From: Planctomycetaceae bacterium | GTDB taxonomy: Bacteria; Planctomycetota; Phycisphaerae; UBA1845; UTPLA1 | DNA: 64,000 nt | Assembly: GCA_011525745.1 (NCBI GenBank) | Contig: WYBU01000066.1 | Span: 62,001 to 126,000 of the forward strand | Direction: 5' to 3' | Shown: one piece after another, positions 25,096 to 33,574 of the stretch | Numbering within the stretch: the first letter of the stretch is position 1 | How the letters are laid out: each line of letters opens with the position of its first letter | Position numbers and translations under genes: made by a program | The notes under the pieces: model-generated | The model's input: the letters and a program-made list of their open reading frames with translations, nothing else | Told to the model about the DNA's origin: nothing | The model's database searches: none

Positions 25096-25524
25096 GTGAG
25101 CAACAACAGACTCATCGCGGCGGCATGGGCGGGAATGATGATCCTGATCGGCGGCGCGCTGCTGGCCAGCGCCGAGCCCAAGGGCGCCGCAACGCAGCCC
25201 GCCGAACGCAAGTTCACGCCGGTTCTTGACATCGAAGGTCTGATGGAGGGTCAGGAGATCGTCTTCGCCACCCTCCGCGATCTGATCAAGGACAAGAAGT
25301 GGGACGACGCGCGACACCTGGCCGGCGTGCTGTCGGAACTGGGCAACGTCAACATCCACCACGGAACCGAGGCCGATTACATCAAGCACGCCGAGAACAT
25401 GTCCAAGGCGTCGGCCAATCTGGCGAAGGCGCTGCGCAAGCGCGAGGAACCCGAAGCCCGCAAGGCCTACAGCGAAGTCAACGCCGCTTGCCAGGCCTGC
25501 CACGATCAGTACAAGGACCATTGA
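25096..25524 (+). CDS. Class II-like cytochrome c with C-terminal haem site
   Basis: This 142-aa protein has a signal peptide (hydrophobic stretch AAWAGMMILIGGALLASA) and a helical body ending with the haem-binding CQACH near the C-terminus. That is the layout of cytochrome c' / class II four-helix-bundle cytochromes, which act in the periplasm in electron transfer or gas binding. The GTG at 25096 is well supported by AAGGAGG 7 bases upstream. It is a single gene, divergent from the aldehyde dehydrogenase. Confidence 0.85.
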   Translation: MSNNRLIAAAWAGMMILIGGALLASAEPKGAATQPAERKFTPVLDIEGLMEGQEIVFATLRDLIKDKKWDDARHLAGVLSELGNVNIHHGTEADYIKHAENMSKASANLAKALRKREEPEARKAYSEVNAACQACHDQYKDH

Positions 25525-25882
25525 CCCGGGCGTTCCCGGTGATACACCGGCCCTGGGTGGTAGTCCAGCCGTGGGTGGTAGGCCGGCCCTGGGTGGTACG
25601 GGCGTCCCGCCCGTCGTCACCCGCGCGCATGCGGGGGTCCAGCAACCTTCTACACCCTGGATTCCTGCCTTTGCGTTTGATGGCGTCCCGCCCCCAACCG
25701 CGATTCAACGTGCGACTGATCCGAGACGCAAGTGCCGGGGTCAACCCGTCGCCCCGCGAATCAGCGTTCGGCTCATCCGAGCGTCTAGATACGGCGACCG
25801 CTTCTTCGTCCCTCCGTCGCTTCGTCGCTTTGGTCCGCGCTCAACAACGCGATCGTTGCGTCGCACACGCACGCCCGCGCCC
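25525..25882. other. Intergenic stretch with 18-bp triple repeat and other repeats
   Basis: No gene is supported. TGGGTGGTA recurs at 25554, 25572 and 25590 (18-bp period), the last merging into GGTGGTACGGGCGTCCCG, a repeat also in the loops at 43590 and 62580. A degenerate GGATTCCTGCCTTTGCG element near 25670 resembles those at 35861 and 57811. A CTTCGTCGCTT tract lies around 25803-25850. The cytochrome and PepSY genes converge here. Confidence 0.6.
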
Positions 25883-27031
25883 CTACTTCCCCTCAACCGG
25901 AAACATCATCAGATCATCAAACGACGACGACGCGTCCGCCTTCGTCCACAATCCGATCCAGCCGGCCTCCTTGATCGCCGCATCCGTCGCCTCGAGCAGC
26001 TTCTTGCCATCCAGGTAGCACGCGATGCGCTCGCCGTTCATCACGGCCCGCACTTCGTACCACTGCCCGGCCTTCGTCTCGGCTTTGACCGACGCAAGCT
26101 GCGTCCGCTTCCCGTCGATCACCTTGTAAACGCGGTAGTTCGATTCCAGCGGATTGAACCGGCAGATGTAGTAGTTGTTCTCGTCCTTGCCGCGCCAGAT
26201 CAGCCCGCCGCCCTGGTCCTCGTTGCCGCCGTCCGCCCGCACGCGCACGCGCAGATCAATGTCCGTCAGCGTCGTCTTCGCCGCGAGCAGCACGTTGTAC
26301 GTGGCGTCGTCCGCCTCCGTCGTCAGCTTCAACACGTTCGGTTTGCTCGGCGCGGCCGCATCCGCCGATATTTTCCACACACCCGGCTTGCCGCCGCCGT
26401 TGGTCTCCCGCGCGCTCCAGCCCGCCGGCAATCCGCCGACGGCCGGATCGTCGAAATGGAACACGACCACCGGCGTGGCCTTCGGCTCGACTTTCTTCAC
26501 TTCGCCCGTCGCCGCGTCGATTTCAACCTCGCGCAATCCCTGCGCCGTCACGACCGTCACTTCGATCACCGCCTTGCCGTCCTCGGTTTCGAGTTCCGCC
26601 TCGATCGCGCGGCCGCCTTCGACCCGGCGCAGCGCCGCCTCGATTGCCCCGACAAGCGACGTTTTCGACGCGTCCAGCGCGGCGCGCGTCGCGGCAAGTT
26701 CCTTCGCGTCGTCTTCGTCGAGTTCCTCGACCTCGATCTTGATGACGCGGCCGTCGCGCGCGTCGACCTTTGCTTCTTTGACGCCGTCGCCGACCAGCAG
26801 CTCAATCTCGTAACGCGGCGCGCCATCTTTCTCTTCCAACTCGGCTTCGATGGGGCGAGCGCCCGGCGCCTCCTTGACCGCCGCCTCGATCGCCTGGGCA
26901 AGCGTGATTTTGGCCGAAGCGGAAAGCTTCACGTACTGATCGAGCGTTTTCGGCGCATCAGCCTTGGTGTCGCCGCTGAACGACAGCAACAAAAGGGCGC
27001 ACACGAAACCGTGGGTGACGGAGCGACACAT
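25883..27031 (-). CDS. Secreted protein with two PepSY domains and a DUF1080-like lectin-type domain
   Basis: This 382-aa protein has a signal peptide (VCALLLLSFSGDTKADA). Two PepSY-like domains follow (ITLAQAIEAAVKEAPGARPI ending VDARDGRVIKIEVEE; and SLVGAIEAALRRVEGGRAIE ending VEIDAATGEVKKVE). The C-terminal half is a jelly-roll domain of the DUF1080 / 3-keto-disaccharide hydrolase type (GGGLIWRGKDENNYYICRF, GERIACYLDGKKLLEA). PepSY domains often bind or inhibit enzymes, and the C-terminal fold may bind or cleave sugars. The combination suggests surface or periplasmic sugar handling, but no substrate can be named. The ATG at 27031 has GGGAGA upstream. Confidence 0.75.
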   Translation of the reverse strand: MCRSVTHGFVCALLLLSFSGDTKADAPKTLDQYVKLSASAKITLAQAIEAAVKEAPGARPIEAELEEKDGAPRYEIELLVGDGVKEAKVDARDGRVIKIEVEELDEDDAKELAATRAALDASKTSLVGAIEAALRRVEGGRAIEAELETEDGKAVIEVTVVTAQGLREVEIDAATGEVKKVEPKATPVVVFHFDDPAVGGLPAGWSARETNGGGKPGVWKISADAAAPSKPNVLKLTTEADDATYNVLLAAKTTLTDIDLRVRVRADGGNEDQGGGLIWRGKDENNYYICRFNPLESNYRVYKVIDGKRTQLASVKAETKAGQWYEVRAVMNGERIACYLDGKKLLEATDAAIKEAGWIGLWTKADASSSFDDLMMFPVEGK

Positions 27032-27191
27032 GGTTCTTTCTCCCGCAAATTCTCGCATGTTGTAGGAAACGCGCCGAAACCGCGCACGTCTGCACAGAAG
27101 GCGACACAGTCAAGCGACGCGCGATCATCCGCCCGCCCACTCACGCCAGGCCCAACCTTGCCGCTTGGCCGTGCCTGCACCGCATTCCGGA

Positions 27192-27422
27192 TTATTTCTT
27201 ACCGCCCCCCTCGTTCTTCTTCATGCAGCACTGCTTGTACTTCTTCCCGCTGCCGCACGGGCACGGATCGTTGCGGCCGACTTCCTTGCTCTCTTTGTGA
27301 ATCGGCTCGACCGGCTGCGGCAAAGGCGGTTCATCCTCGCCCGGAAGCGTTTTGCGATACGCTTCTTCCTTGCGCCGGCGGTCGAGAAATCGTTCGGTGA
27401 ACTGATCGTCGTGTCGCGACAT
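27192..27422 (-). CDS. Small SEC-C motif protein
   Basis: This 76-aa protein ends with [18 protein letters not shown], the complete SEC-C zinc-binding motif first seen at the SecA C-terminus. Such small proteins bind zinc, and some contact SecB or ribosomes. The remainder is charged and unremarkable. The ATG has AAAGGG 6 bases upstream. Confidence 0.85.
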   Translation of the reverse strand: MSRHDDQFTERFLDRRRKEEAYRKTLPGEDEPPLPQPVEPIHKESKEVGRNDPCPCGSGKKYKQCCMKKNEGGGKK

Positions 27423-27517
27423 GATCGCCCTTTCACCTTCGCACTTGGGACTGCTAGTCCCGAGTTTCTTCGCGTCCCGCGACGCTTCTCAAACGTCGCG
27501 CCACACAACTCACGGCA

Positions 27518-27655
27518 GGACATTGACTTACGAACGAGTGTCCCGCGGGGTCTTCCTTCCTGTCGTGCCTTCGAGCCTTTCTACTGTTCCCTGTTCCCTT
27601 CGGTCCGCTTCGTGCCTTTTCCCGTCACTAATTGGTTCACCGGCACAGCTTGTGC
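27518..27655. repeat. Degenerate intergenic repeat, copy B
   Basis: This is the counterpart of 21727-21845: GGACATTGACTTACGAACG, TGTCCCGCGGGG, CTTCGTGCCTTTTC and CACTAATTGG occur in the same order. A GTTCCCTGTTCCCTT segment (27585-27600) belongs to the GGGAACAG repeat family. Confidence 0.5.
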
Positions 27656-27675
27656 CGTACCTCGTCAATCATAGC

Positions 27676-28263
27676 TCACGTGAACTGCACGCGCGGCGCC
27701 TGCCGCTCGGCCTCGCTCGTGACCTCGAAGAACTCCTCTTCGCGGAATCCGAACATGCCGGCCACCATCACCGCCGGAAAAGTCGCGATCGACGTGTTGT
27801 ATATCTCGACCGTGTTGTTGTAGTGCTGCCGCGAATGGCTGATCTTGTTCTCGGTGCTGCTCAACTCCTCGCTGAGCTGCTGGAAGTTGGTGTTGGCCTT
27901 CAGCTCCGGATAAGCCTCCGACAGCGCGAACAACTGGCGCAGCGCGCCGCTCAGCGCCCCTTCGGCCCGGCCGGCCTCGGCCGCACCGTGCGCCGACGCC
28001 GCGGCGTTCCGCGCCTTGATCACGTTCTCGAGCGTCGACTTCTCGTGCGACGCGTACCCCTTGACGGTCTCGACCAGGTTGGGAATCAGGTCATACCGCC
28101 GCTTGAGCTGCACGTCGATCTGCGCCCACGCCGAGCGCACTTGCAGGCGCTTCGAGACCAGACCGTTATACATCCCGATCAGCGTAAGGATCAGCAGCAG
28201 CAGGATGCCGCCTGCGATTCCCGCCGCCAGACCCCAGCCCATTGCGAAGGCGTCGATGCTCAT
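27676..28263 (-). CDS. lemA: LemA family membrane protein
   Basis: This 195-aa protein has one N-terminal membrane helix (GLAAGIAGGILLLLILTLIG) and a long helical body with the LemA signatures LKRRYDLIPNLVETVKGYA, SEAYPELKAN and FQQLSEELSSTENKI, then HYNNTVEIYN and FPAVMVAGMFGF. LemA proteins are of uncertain function and are proposed to have an extracytoplasmic N-terminus. The ATG at 28263 follows AGGGGA. A downstream partner such as a TPM-domain protein is not present. Confidence 0.94.
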   Translation of the reverse strand: MSIDAFAMGWGLAAGIAGGILLLLILTLIGMYNGLVSKRLQVRSAWAQIDVQLKRRYDLIPNLVETVKGYASHEKSTLENVIKARNAAASAHGAAEAGRAEGALSGALRQLFALSEAYPELKANTNFQQLSEELSSTENKISHSRQHYNNTVEIYNTSIATFPAVMVAGMFGFREEEFFEVTSEAERQAPRVQFT

Positions 28264-28507
28264 GTTTGGTCCCCTGACAGTCCGTCGCACGTGTGGCAAA
28301 GCCGCGCGCGACGGTGTGGATTTCCCGACAACATGCCCGCTCAGAAACGGCGCACAACACGTTCACCACCGGCCCGTTCACTCCGGCAGCGTACCGTCAC
28401 GCGCTCATACATGCACACTGAACGCATTACCCAGGTCCAGAGTAATCTCGTATTGGCCGCGCGGCCATTCCAACTTCGCCCGTTTTTTCGACTCGCCCGA
28501 CCGGTGC

Positions 28508-28975
28508 TCAGTCGAGCTCCCCGATCCGATCCAGGATTTCCAGCGTCCCCGTGATCAGCGTCGCCGGAGCATCGAGCGGCACCGTCGCATCGGTCAGCGG
28601 CATTCGACGCATGTCATCCGGCGACATCCAGCGCACATCGGCCACCTCTTCCGCGGCCGGCGACAACGACCCGCCCACGATGTCGGCCGACCAGCACCGC
28701 AGCACCAGCCGGCCGTCTCGTTTGATCAACTCCGTCAACAGCCGACCGGGCGCGACTTCCAGCCCCAGTTCTTCGCGCATTTCGCGCACCAGCGCCCGCT
28801 CGTCGGATTCGTCATCATGAATGTGCCCGCCGGGAAAACACCACGCCCCGCCCACCGCCAGATGCGCGGCGCGGCGGATCATCAGAAAACGCCCGTCGCG
28901 GCCGATGATTCCCAGCACGCCGCGCACCACCGCCGCATGCGCCGGATCCGACAATTGCCGGGCGTCACGATCCAT
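28508..28975 (-). CDS. Nudix hydrolase
   Basis: This 155-aa protein has a full Nudix box: GG followed by HIHDDESDERALVREMREE then LGLE, i.e. G-x5-E-x7-REUXEEXGU. This box binds metal and cleaves nucleoside diphosphate-linked substrates. FMIRRAAHLAVGGAWCFPGG is the usual strand before the box. The precise substrate cannot be judged. Neither the ATG at 28975 nor the in-frame GTG at 28990 has a convincing Shine-Dalgarno, so the start is uncertain by five residues. Confidence 0.88.
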   Translation of the reverse strand: MDRDARQLSDPAHAAVVRGVLGIIGRDGRFLMIRRAAHLAVGGAWCFPGGHIHDDESDERALVREMREELGLEVAPGRLLTELIKRDGRLVLRCWSADIVGGSLSPAAEEVADVRWMSPDDMRRMPLTDATVPLDAPATLITGTLEILDRIGELD

Positions 28976-29025
28976 GTCCACGCGTCCCACGTCCTTCGGC
29001 CGATCTTCGTTCTGAGCCTCGCTTG

Positions 29026-29150
29026 TGTTCCCTGCTCGCTGTTCCCTGTTCCCTTGCCTTCAGGCATCGCGCGGAAATGAGTTGAACGAGTTGAAGAGGG
29101 GTGATACGGGCGTCCCGCCCGTCCGGCACGGGCGAGATGTCCGTACCACC
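29026..29150. repeat. GGGAACAG repeat and GGTACGGGCGTCCCG hairpin
   Basis: The first part (29026-29055) is TTCCCTG/TTCCC repeats, the complement of GGGAACAGGGAACAG. The second (about 29100-29150) pairs GATACGGGCGTCCCGCCCG with CGGGCGAGATGTCCGTACC, a long near-perfect hairpin. Confidence 0.6.
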
Positions 29151-29186
29151 CAGCACAATCGTTCTGGTTATTCGCGCGCGACTCCT

Positions 29187-29221
29187 TAGTTTCGACTTTT
29201 CGACTTTTCGACGTTTCGTCT
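29187..29221. repeat. TTTCGACTTTTCGAC repeat
   Basis: A tract of GTTTCGACTTTTCGAC-like units. Its complement (GTCGAAACGTCCAAA-type) occurs at 57708-57765. Confidence 0.5.
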
Positions 29222-29222
29222 A

Positions 29223-30272
29223 CTACTCCGCCGCCTGCGACGAAGGCGGCGACAACGAAGACGCCGGAGCATCACGCCGCTGCGGCGACTTCAGCCACTC
29301 CGTCAGATACGCATCCGTCTGCCTCATGTGATAGCCCGACGCCCACACGCCCGCCAGCATCGAACCGGCGTCCAGCAGCCGCTCCTCAATAAACACGCGC
29401 CCGGCTTCGCCCTTCAGCTCGCCCGACTTCTCCAGCTTGTACAGCGCCTCGACCGCACGATGCGAACGATCGATGTGTTCCAGCGTCTCTTCCCACACCT
29501 TGTCGGCCGCGATATCTCTCGCTGTCCGCGCCGACGGCAGTAAGCCGCGCGACGTCAGCCCGTGGTGCGTCAGCACCCCATCGTCGATGAAGCGATGAAA
29601 CCCCTTGTCGGTCGTGTAGCCGTTCGGATTGGCGCCCACCCAGCCGTTGTAATGTTCCGTCGTGTGCAGCGGCTGCGCGGCGTCGCCGACATAATGACTC
29701 AGCAGTCCCATCGCGTGGATGATGCGTTCGCGCGCCGCCTCGATCGCACCCGGCTCGCACAGCGCGGTGTTCGCCTCGAACGTCTGCAACGTCGACCAGC
29801 CCGAAACGATCTCCGCGTGAAGTTCGGCGATGCGATAAGGCAACATGCCCGGCGTCAACCGCAGCATCTTGGGATCACTACCGACCCTCTCGGGCACAAA
29901 CCGATCCGGGTGCAAGGCCCGCTGCGCCGCCAGTTTTCCGACGAAGTCGTACCGCAGCGAAGGCAGCGTCTTCAGCGACATGCCGTACGGCGCCAGATGC
30001 TCGACATCGATGAAATGGTCCGGCTCGTTCAAATGGGCCAGGCAGATCAGTTTCGTGCCCCGCCAGCGATCCGGCTCGTTCGACAGATAGGCCAGCCGAT
30101 CCACCATCCGCGGTTCGCGGACCCATCCCGGCACATCCGCCGGCAGCCCGGCAACCGCCAGCCGCGTGATAATGGCATGCCCGCGTTCGTTCCAGCCGGC
30201 CGCCTGGCCGACCGGCAGGACCACAATGGAAATAGCGCAAATGGCCCGACGGCCGAGTGATAATCGCTTCAT
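29223..30272 (-). CDS. Exported S1/P1-nuclease / phospholipase C-fold protein
   Basis: This 349-aa protein has a signal peptide (AICAISIVVLPVGQAAG) ending just before WNERGH. In S1/P1 nucleases and zinc phospholipase C the mature N-terminal Trp and the His of WxxxGH bind zinc. The other ligands appear in order: NEPDRWR, HFIDVEH, SHYVGDAAQPLH and FHRFIDDG. These trinuclear-zinc enzymes cleave single-stranded nucleic acid 3' bonds or phospholipid head groups; which applies is open. The ATG at 30272 is chosen because it gives the signal peptide, though no clear Shine-Dalgarno is seen. It is divergent from the 30398 gene. Confidence 0.82.
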   Translation of the reverse strand: MKRLSLGRRAICAISIVVLPVGQAAGWNERGHAIITRLAVAGLPADVPGWVREPRMVDRLAYLSNEPDRWRGTKLICLAHLNEPDHFIDVEHLAPYGMSLKTLPSLRYDFVGKLAAQRALHPDRFVPERVGSDPKMLRLTPGMLPYRIAELHAEIVSGWSTLQTFEANTALCEPGAIEAARERIIHAMGLLSHYVGDAAQPLHTTEHYNGWVGANPNGYTTDKGFHRFIDDGVLTHHGLTSRGLLPSARTARDIAADKVWEETLEHIDRSHRAVEALYKLEKSGELKGEAGRVFIEERLLDAGSMLAGVWASGYHMRQTDAYLTEWLKSPQRRDAPASSLSPPSSQAAE

Positions 30273-30281
30273 AGAGGCATA

Positions 30282-30309
30282 TTGACAGGCCGCAGCGTTT
30301 CTGTAAACT
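30282..30309 (+). promoter_or_regulatory. Sigma70-type promoter
   Basis: A consensus -35 TTGACA (30282-30287) and a -10 TAAACT (30304-30309) preceded by TG are 16 bases apart. It points toward the secreted-protein gene at 30398, with a start point near 30316. Confidence 0.6.
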
Positions 30310-30397
30310 GAGCGCGCATCCGAAGTTGGGGTGTCCCAGCGCACGCTCCCGCCCCCCACCGCCGGACGAATTCCGGAGTCCCCGGAGAACAGACGTG

Positions 30398-31132
30398 ATG
30401 ACCGGACGCTGTAAACGAGGCTGGCCGTGCGTTCGTAACTCCATGCTGGGCATGGTGTTATGCTTGGTCTCTGTTTTCGTTGCTTCGGCCGCGGCCGAAC
30501 CGCGCCCCAGCCCCAGCCCCGTTTCATGGGAACTCACATTCACTTTTCAGCCGCCGCAACGAATTTCCGTGCGACTCGCGGCGTCCGAAGCGCCTAAAAC
30601 CTACTGGTACATGCTGTACCGCGTGGTGAACACCACCGGCGAAGACCGCGACTTTTTGCCCGTCATCGAGCGCGTCGCGGAAATCGACTCGGAACTGCCC
30701 GCATTGCAGGTGGACGACCGCCCTGGCGAAGCCCCCAGACTGCTGGTCGCGCCCGCCCTGGTTGGACTCGACCCGGCGGTTTTCCGGGCCATTCGCGACC
30801 GGCACGCAAAGACGCATCCGTTCCTGGTTGCGCCGGTCGAATCCATCGGCCGAATCAAGCAGGGCGCCGACTACGCGGTCGACAGCGTGGCGATTTTTGA
30901 GGACTTGGACCCCAAAGTCAGCCGATTCACCCTCTACGTGGGCGGTCTGACCGGGGAACGGACGGTGATTTCGAACCCGTCGTTTAACGCAAAGGAACCG
31001 GCGAGCGACACGAACCCGCGGAGCTTCGTCGTGCAGAAGACCCTGGCGATCCCCTACGTACTGCCCGGCGACGAGCAGACGCGGCCGGCCGCTGAACCAC
31101 TTCTGAAGCGCGTGACGTGGGTCATGCGATAG
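30398..31132 (+). CDS. Exported protein of unknown function
   Basis: I do not recognise this 244-aa protein. It has a signal peptide (GMVLCLVSVFVASAAAEP) and a beta-rich body with YWYMLYRVVNTTGEDRDFLP and FTLYVGGLTGERTVI; the pattern suggests an immunoglobulin-like periplasmic domain. The ATG at 30398 is preceded by GGAG and a good upstream promoter (30282-30309). Ribosomal protein L27 follows by 87 bases on the same strand, so they may share a message. Confidence 0.72.
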   Translation: MTGRCKRGWPCVRNSMLGMVLCLVSVFVASAAAEPRPSPSPVSWELTFTFQPPQRISVRLAASEAPKTYWYMLYRVVNTTGEDRDFLPVIERVAEIDSELPALQVDDRPGEAPRLLVAPALVGLDPAVFRAIRDRHAKTHPFLVAPVESIGRIKQGADYAVDSVAIFEDLDPKVSRFTLYVGGLTGERTVISNPSFNAKEPASDTNPRSFVVQKTLAIPYVLPGDEQTRPAAEPLLKRVTWVMR

Positions 31133-31219
31133 TTGACGTGTTTCAATCTCCGCTTCAGGCGGGAGGCACACGGATCACCGGCGACACCGGCGAAGAACTG
31201 GTTTGAAGGACAGGCTGTT

Positions 31220-31477
31220 ATGGCACATAAGAAAGGTCAAGGCTCATCCAAGAACGGACGCGATAGCGGACCGCAGTTTCGCGGACTGAAGCGATTCGGG
31301 GGCCAGTTCGTACGCTGCGGCACGATTCTCGTCCGCCAGTGTGGGACCCCCTACCACGCCGGCAAGAACGTGGCCCGTGCCCGCGACGATACGCTTTACG
31401 CGCTGATCGACGGAACCGTCGAATTCCAGGGCCGCAAGGTGCATGTCCTTCCGGCCGCGGCGGTGGATACAAACTGA
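31220..31477 (+). CDS. rpmA: 50S ribosomal protein L27
   Basis: This 85-aa protein is L27, near the peptidyl-transferase centre. [15 protein letters not shown] at the N-terminus is the family signature, and the body follows with [17 protein letters not shown] and [16 protein letters not shown]. The initiator Met is followed directly by AHKK, so there is no cleavable N-terminal extension of the Firmicutes kind. The ATG has AAGGA upstream. The usual neighbour genes rplU and obgE are absent, so rpmA is outside its common operon. Confidence 0.97.
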   Translation: MAHKKGQGSSKNGRDSGPQFRGLKRFGGQFVRCGTILVRQCGTPYHAGKNVARARDDTLYALIDGTVEFQGRKVHVLPAAAVDTN

Positions 31478-31504
31478 CCAAAGACGGTAAGCGGTTTTCC
31501 CGCC

Positions 31505-31530
31505 CCCGCATGCAACGCAAAGCGTGCGGG
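31505..31530 (+). terminator. Hairpin after rpmA
   Basis: CCCGCATGC (31505-31513) pairs with GCGTGCGGG (31522-31530) with one G-T pair and an 8-base loop, 28 bases after the L27 stop. It lacks a T tract, so it may be an RNA 3' end stabiliser or a weak terminator. Confidence 0.4.
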
Positions 31531-31743
31531 ACCTCCCAGGCGGCGCCGAACCGGAGGGTCATGCTGGCGGCATACGAAGCCGAACGAAGCGACGCAGCCG
31601 CGAACGACCCGGAAATTCGTTGATTTTCATGGCCGTTCCGGCATACTCTGGAGTCGACGAGCCGTACCCGAGCGGGTACACTGTATCATGAACGAATCTC
31701 GGCCAGGCGCTCCGGTTCCCCGCGGTTCCCCCCAGCCGCGTCC

Positions 31744-31763
31744 GGGCCCTGGCCCTTTTTTTT
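31744..31763 (+). terminator. GC stem plus T8 upstream of the DUF1844 gene
   Basis: GGGCCCTGGCCC is followed by TTTTTTTT at 31756-31763. The stem is only 4-5 pairs, but the T run is strong. It would end transcription from the L27 side before the next gene at 31788. Confidence 0.45.
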
Positions 31764-31787
31764 GGTTTCACGTGAGGTCTGACGCCC

Positions 31788-32195
31788 ATGTCCGACGAAC
31801 CGAAAATCCATATCGATGACGATTGGAAGTCCGAAGCCCGGCGCGAAAAAGAACGACTGGCCGAACAGCTCGACACATCCGAAGCCGCTCACGATCGCCA
31901 GCCGCCGCGCGCGGACTTCCTGGGGCTGCTGAACCTCATCGCCATGCAGGCCGTCGTCGGACTCGGCGGACTACGCGATCCGTCGGGCGCCGTGATACCG
32001 CCGCATCCCGAGCTGGCGAAGCACCACATCGACCTGCTCGAAGTCCTCGAACAGAAAACGCGCGGCAATCTGTCGGAGGATGAGAAGAAGGTGCTCGACA
32101 CCACGCTCTATCAGCTTCGCATGGCCTACGTCGAATTGATGTCCGCCCTCGGCGCGGCGGCGGCCAAGAAGCCACCCAATGCGGATACTCGATGA
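31788..32195 (+). CDS. DUF1844 family protein
   Basis: This 135-aa protein matches DUF1844: an acidic N-terminus (EPKIHIDDDWKSEARREKER) and the core FLGLLNLIAMQAVVGLGGL, then HIDLLEVLEQKTRGNLSEDE. The hydrophobic core may associate with membranes. Function is unknown. Its TGA overlaps the sulfatase ATG (ATGA), so the two are co-translated. GAGG lies about 10 bases before the ATG. Confidence 0.87.
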   Translation: MSDEPKIHIDDDWKSEARREKERLAEQLDTSEAAHDRQPPRADFLGLLNLIAMQAVVGLGGLRDPSGAVIPPHPELAKHHIDLLEVLEQKTRGNLSEDEKKVLDTTLYQLRMAYVELMSALGAAAAKKPPNADTR

Positions 32196-33547
32196 AGCCC
32201 GTTCGGACGACGATTCGCCGCGTTGCGGCCGCAGGACTGATCCTCAGCGCCATGCTCGCCTGTCGCGCGCATCGCCCGCCCTCATCGGCGCCGGGCGAAC
32301 CTCCACGCGCCGCATCGAAACCGGACGCGTGGCCCGAGCGCCCCAATATCCTGCTCATCATGGCCGACGATCTCGGCGCCGCACTGATGGGCTGTTACGG
32401 CGGCAGCGAATTCCAGACACCGAATATCGACTCGCTCGCACATGGCGGCGTCCGGTTCCGCACGTGCTGGTCGACCCCCGTCTGCCGACCGTCGCGCGTC
32501 ATGATCCTCACCGGCCGCTACGGCTTTCGAACCGGCTGGGTCAGCCAGGCGCCCGATCGACCGGCGTATCAGGAATCCCTCAGTGCCGACGAATGCACTT
32601 TCGCCGACGTGCTGAAGACGCGCGGCTATTCCACGGCGCTGGCGGGCAAGTGGCATCTCGGACGCATCGACCGCCAGCCCAACATGATCCGCGACAGCGG
32701 ATTCGACGAGTATTGCGTCTGGGCACAGGAGGCGCTGCCGCCGGCGGCGCGGTTCGCCGGATCGCCCGCGCAGCGATACTGGCATCCCGCGCTGATCGAG
32801 AACGGCCGGCTACGTCCGACGGAAGAGAGCGACTACGGTCCCGACGTGGCGCGCGAGTGGCTCATCGACTTCATGACTCGTCACCGCGACCAGCCGTTCC
32901 TGGCCTACTACGCCATGCTGCTGCCGCATGTTCCGTACGAGCCGACGCCCGACCCGCGGCAGCCCGGACGGAAACGGCCGGGCAGCCTGGAATCCAGCAT
33001 CGCCTATCTGGACCATGAGGTCGGCCAACTCGTGGCCGCGCTGGAGCGGCTGGACCTGCGTCGTCGAACCATCATTCTGTTTTGTGCCGACAACGGAAGT
33101 CCGCGCCGCGGCAAGGGCAGCGTCAGTGAAGCCGGCATCCGCGTACCGATGATCGTCAATGCGCCGGGCCTCGTCCCACCCGGAGTCGTCTCCGACGCGT
33201 TGATCGACCTGACCGACGTGCTCCCCACCCTGGCCGACGTGGCGGGCGCACCGCTCCCGACCGACCGGCGGTTCGACGGCCGCAGCTTCGCCTGGCAGCT
33301 CAATGGCCACACCGGCGCGCCGCGGGAATGGATTTTCAGCTACCTCGACGATCGCCGCATGTTGCGCGACCGCCGCTGGCTGCTGGAGGGTACCGGCCGC
33401 TTCTTCGACTGCGGCGATCGCCGCGAAGGTCGCGATGCGTACACGGAAGTGACCGATTCGTCGGATCCGGAAGTTGTCGCGGCTCGCCGGCGTTTCGCGA
33501 CCATTCTCGAGACGCTGCCCGCGTCGCCGCTGCCCGCCGATCACTGA
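32192..33547 (+). CDS. Type I sulfatase, predicted lipoprotein
   Basis: This 451-aa enzyme has the sulfatase active site CRPSR at residues 98-102; the Cys must be converted to formylglycine by a maturation enzyme not present in the window. NILLIMADDLG carries metal-binding Asp residues, and AGKWHLG and FCADNGSPR are further family motifs. The N-terminus has a lipobox AMLAC (C24), so it is probably anchored to a membrane. Such sulfatases release sulfate from polysaccharides and are very numerous in planctomycetes; substrate unknown. It is coupled to DUF1844 by a four-base overlap and convergent with argS, 27 bases away. Confidence 0.93.
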   Translation: MKPVRTTIRRVAAAGLILSAMLACRAHRPPSSAPGEPPRAASKPDAWPERPNILLIMADDLGAALMGCYGGSEFQTPNIDSLAHGGVRFRTCWSTPVCRPSRVMILTGRYGFRTGWVSQAPDRPAYQESLSADECTFADVLKTRGYSTALAGKWHLGRIDRQPNMIRDSGFDEYCVWAQEALPPAARFAGSPAQRYWHPALIENGRLRPTEESDYGPDVAREWLIDFMTRHRDQPFLAYYAMLLPHVPYEPTPDPRQPGRKRPGSLESSIAYLDHEVGQLVAALERLDLRRRTIILFCADNGSPRRGKGSVSEAGIRVPMIVNAPGLVPPGVVSDALIDLTDVLPTLADVAGAPLPTDRRFDGRSFAWQLNGHTGAPREWIFSYLDDRRMLRDRRWLLEGTGRFFDCGDRREGRDAYTEVTDSSDPEVVAARRRFATILETLPASPLPADH

Positions 33548-33574
33548 TGCCGATTGCCGCGGCGTACGTCGGTC

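Larger units (their letters stand above)
31478..31787. other. Gap after L27 with two terminator-like structures
   Basis: No gene is supported. It contains a GC hairpin at 31505-31530 and a short GC stem followed by eight T at 31744-31763. The rest shows nothing notable. Confidence 0.55.

Noticed and set aside
31559-31876. Minus-strand open frame overlapping the DUF1844 start
   Set aside because: No motif; overlaps the terminator-like element and the supported DUF1844 gene.
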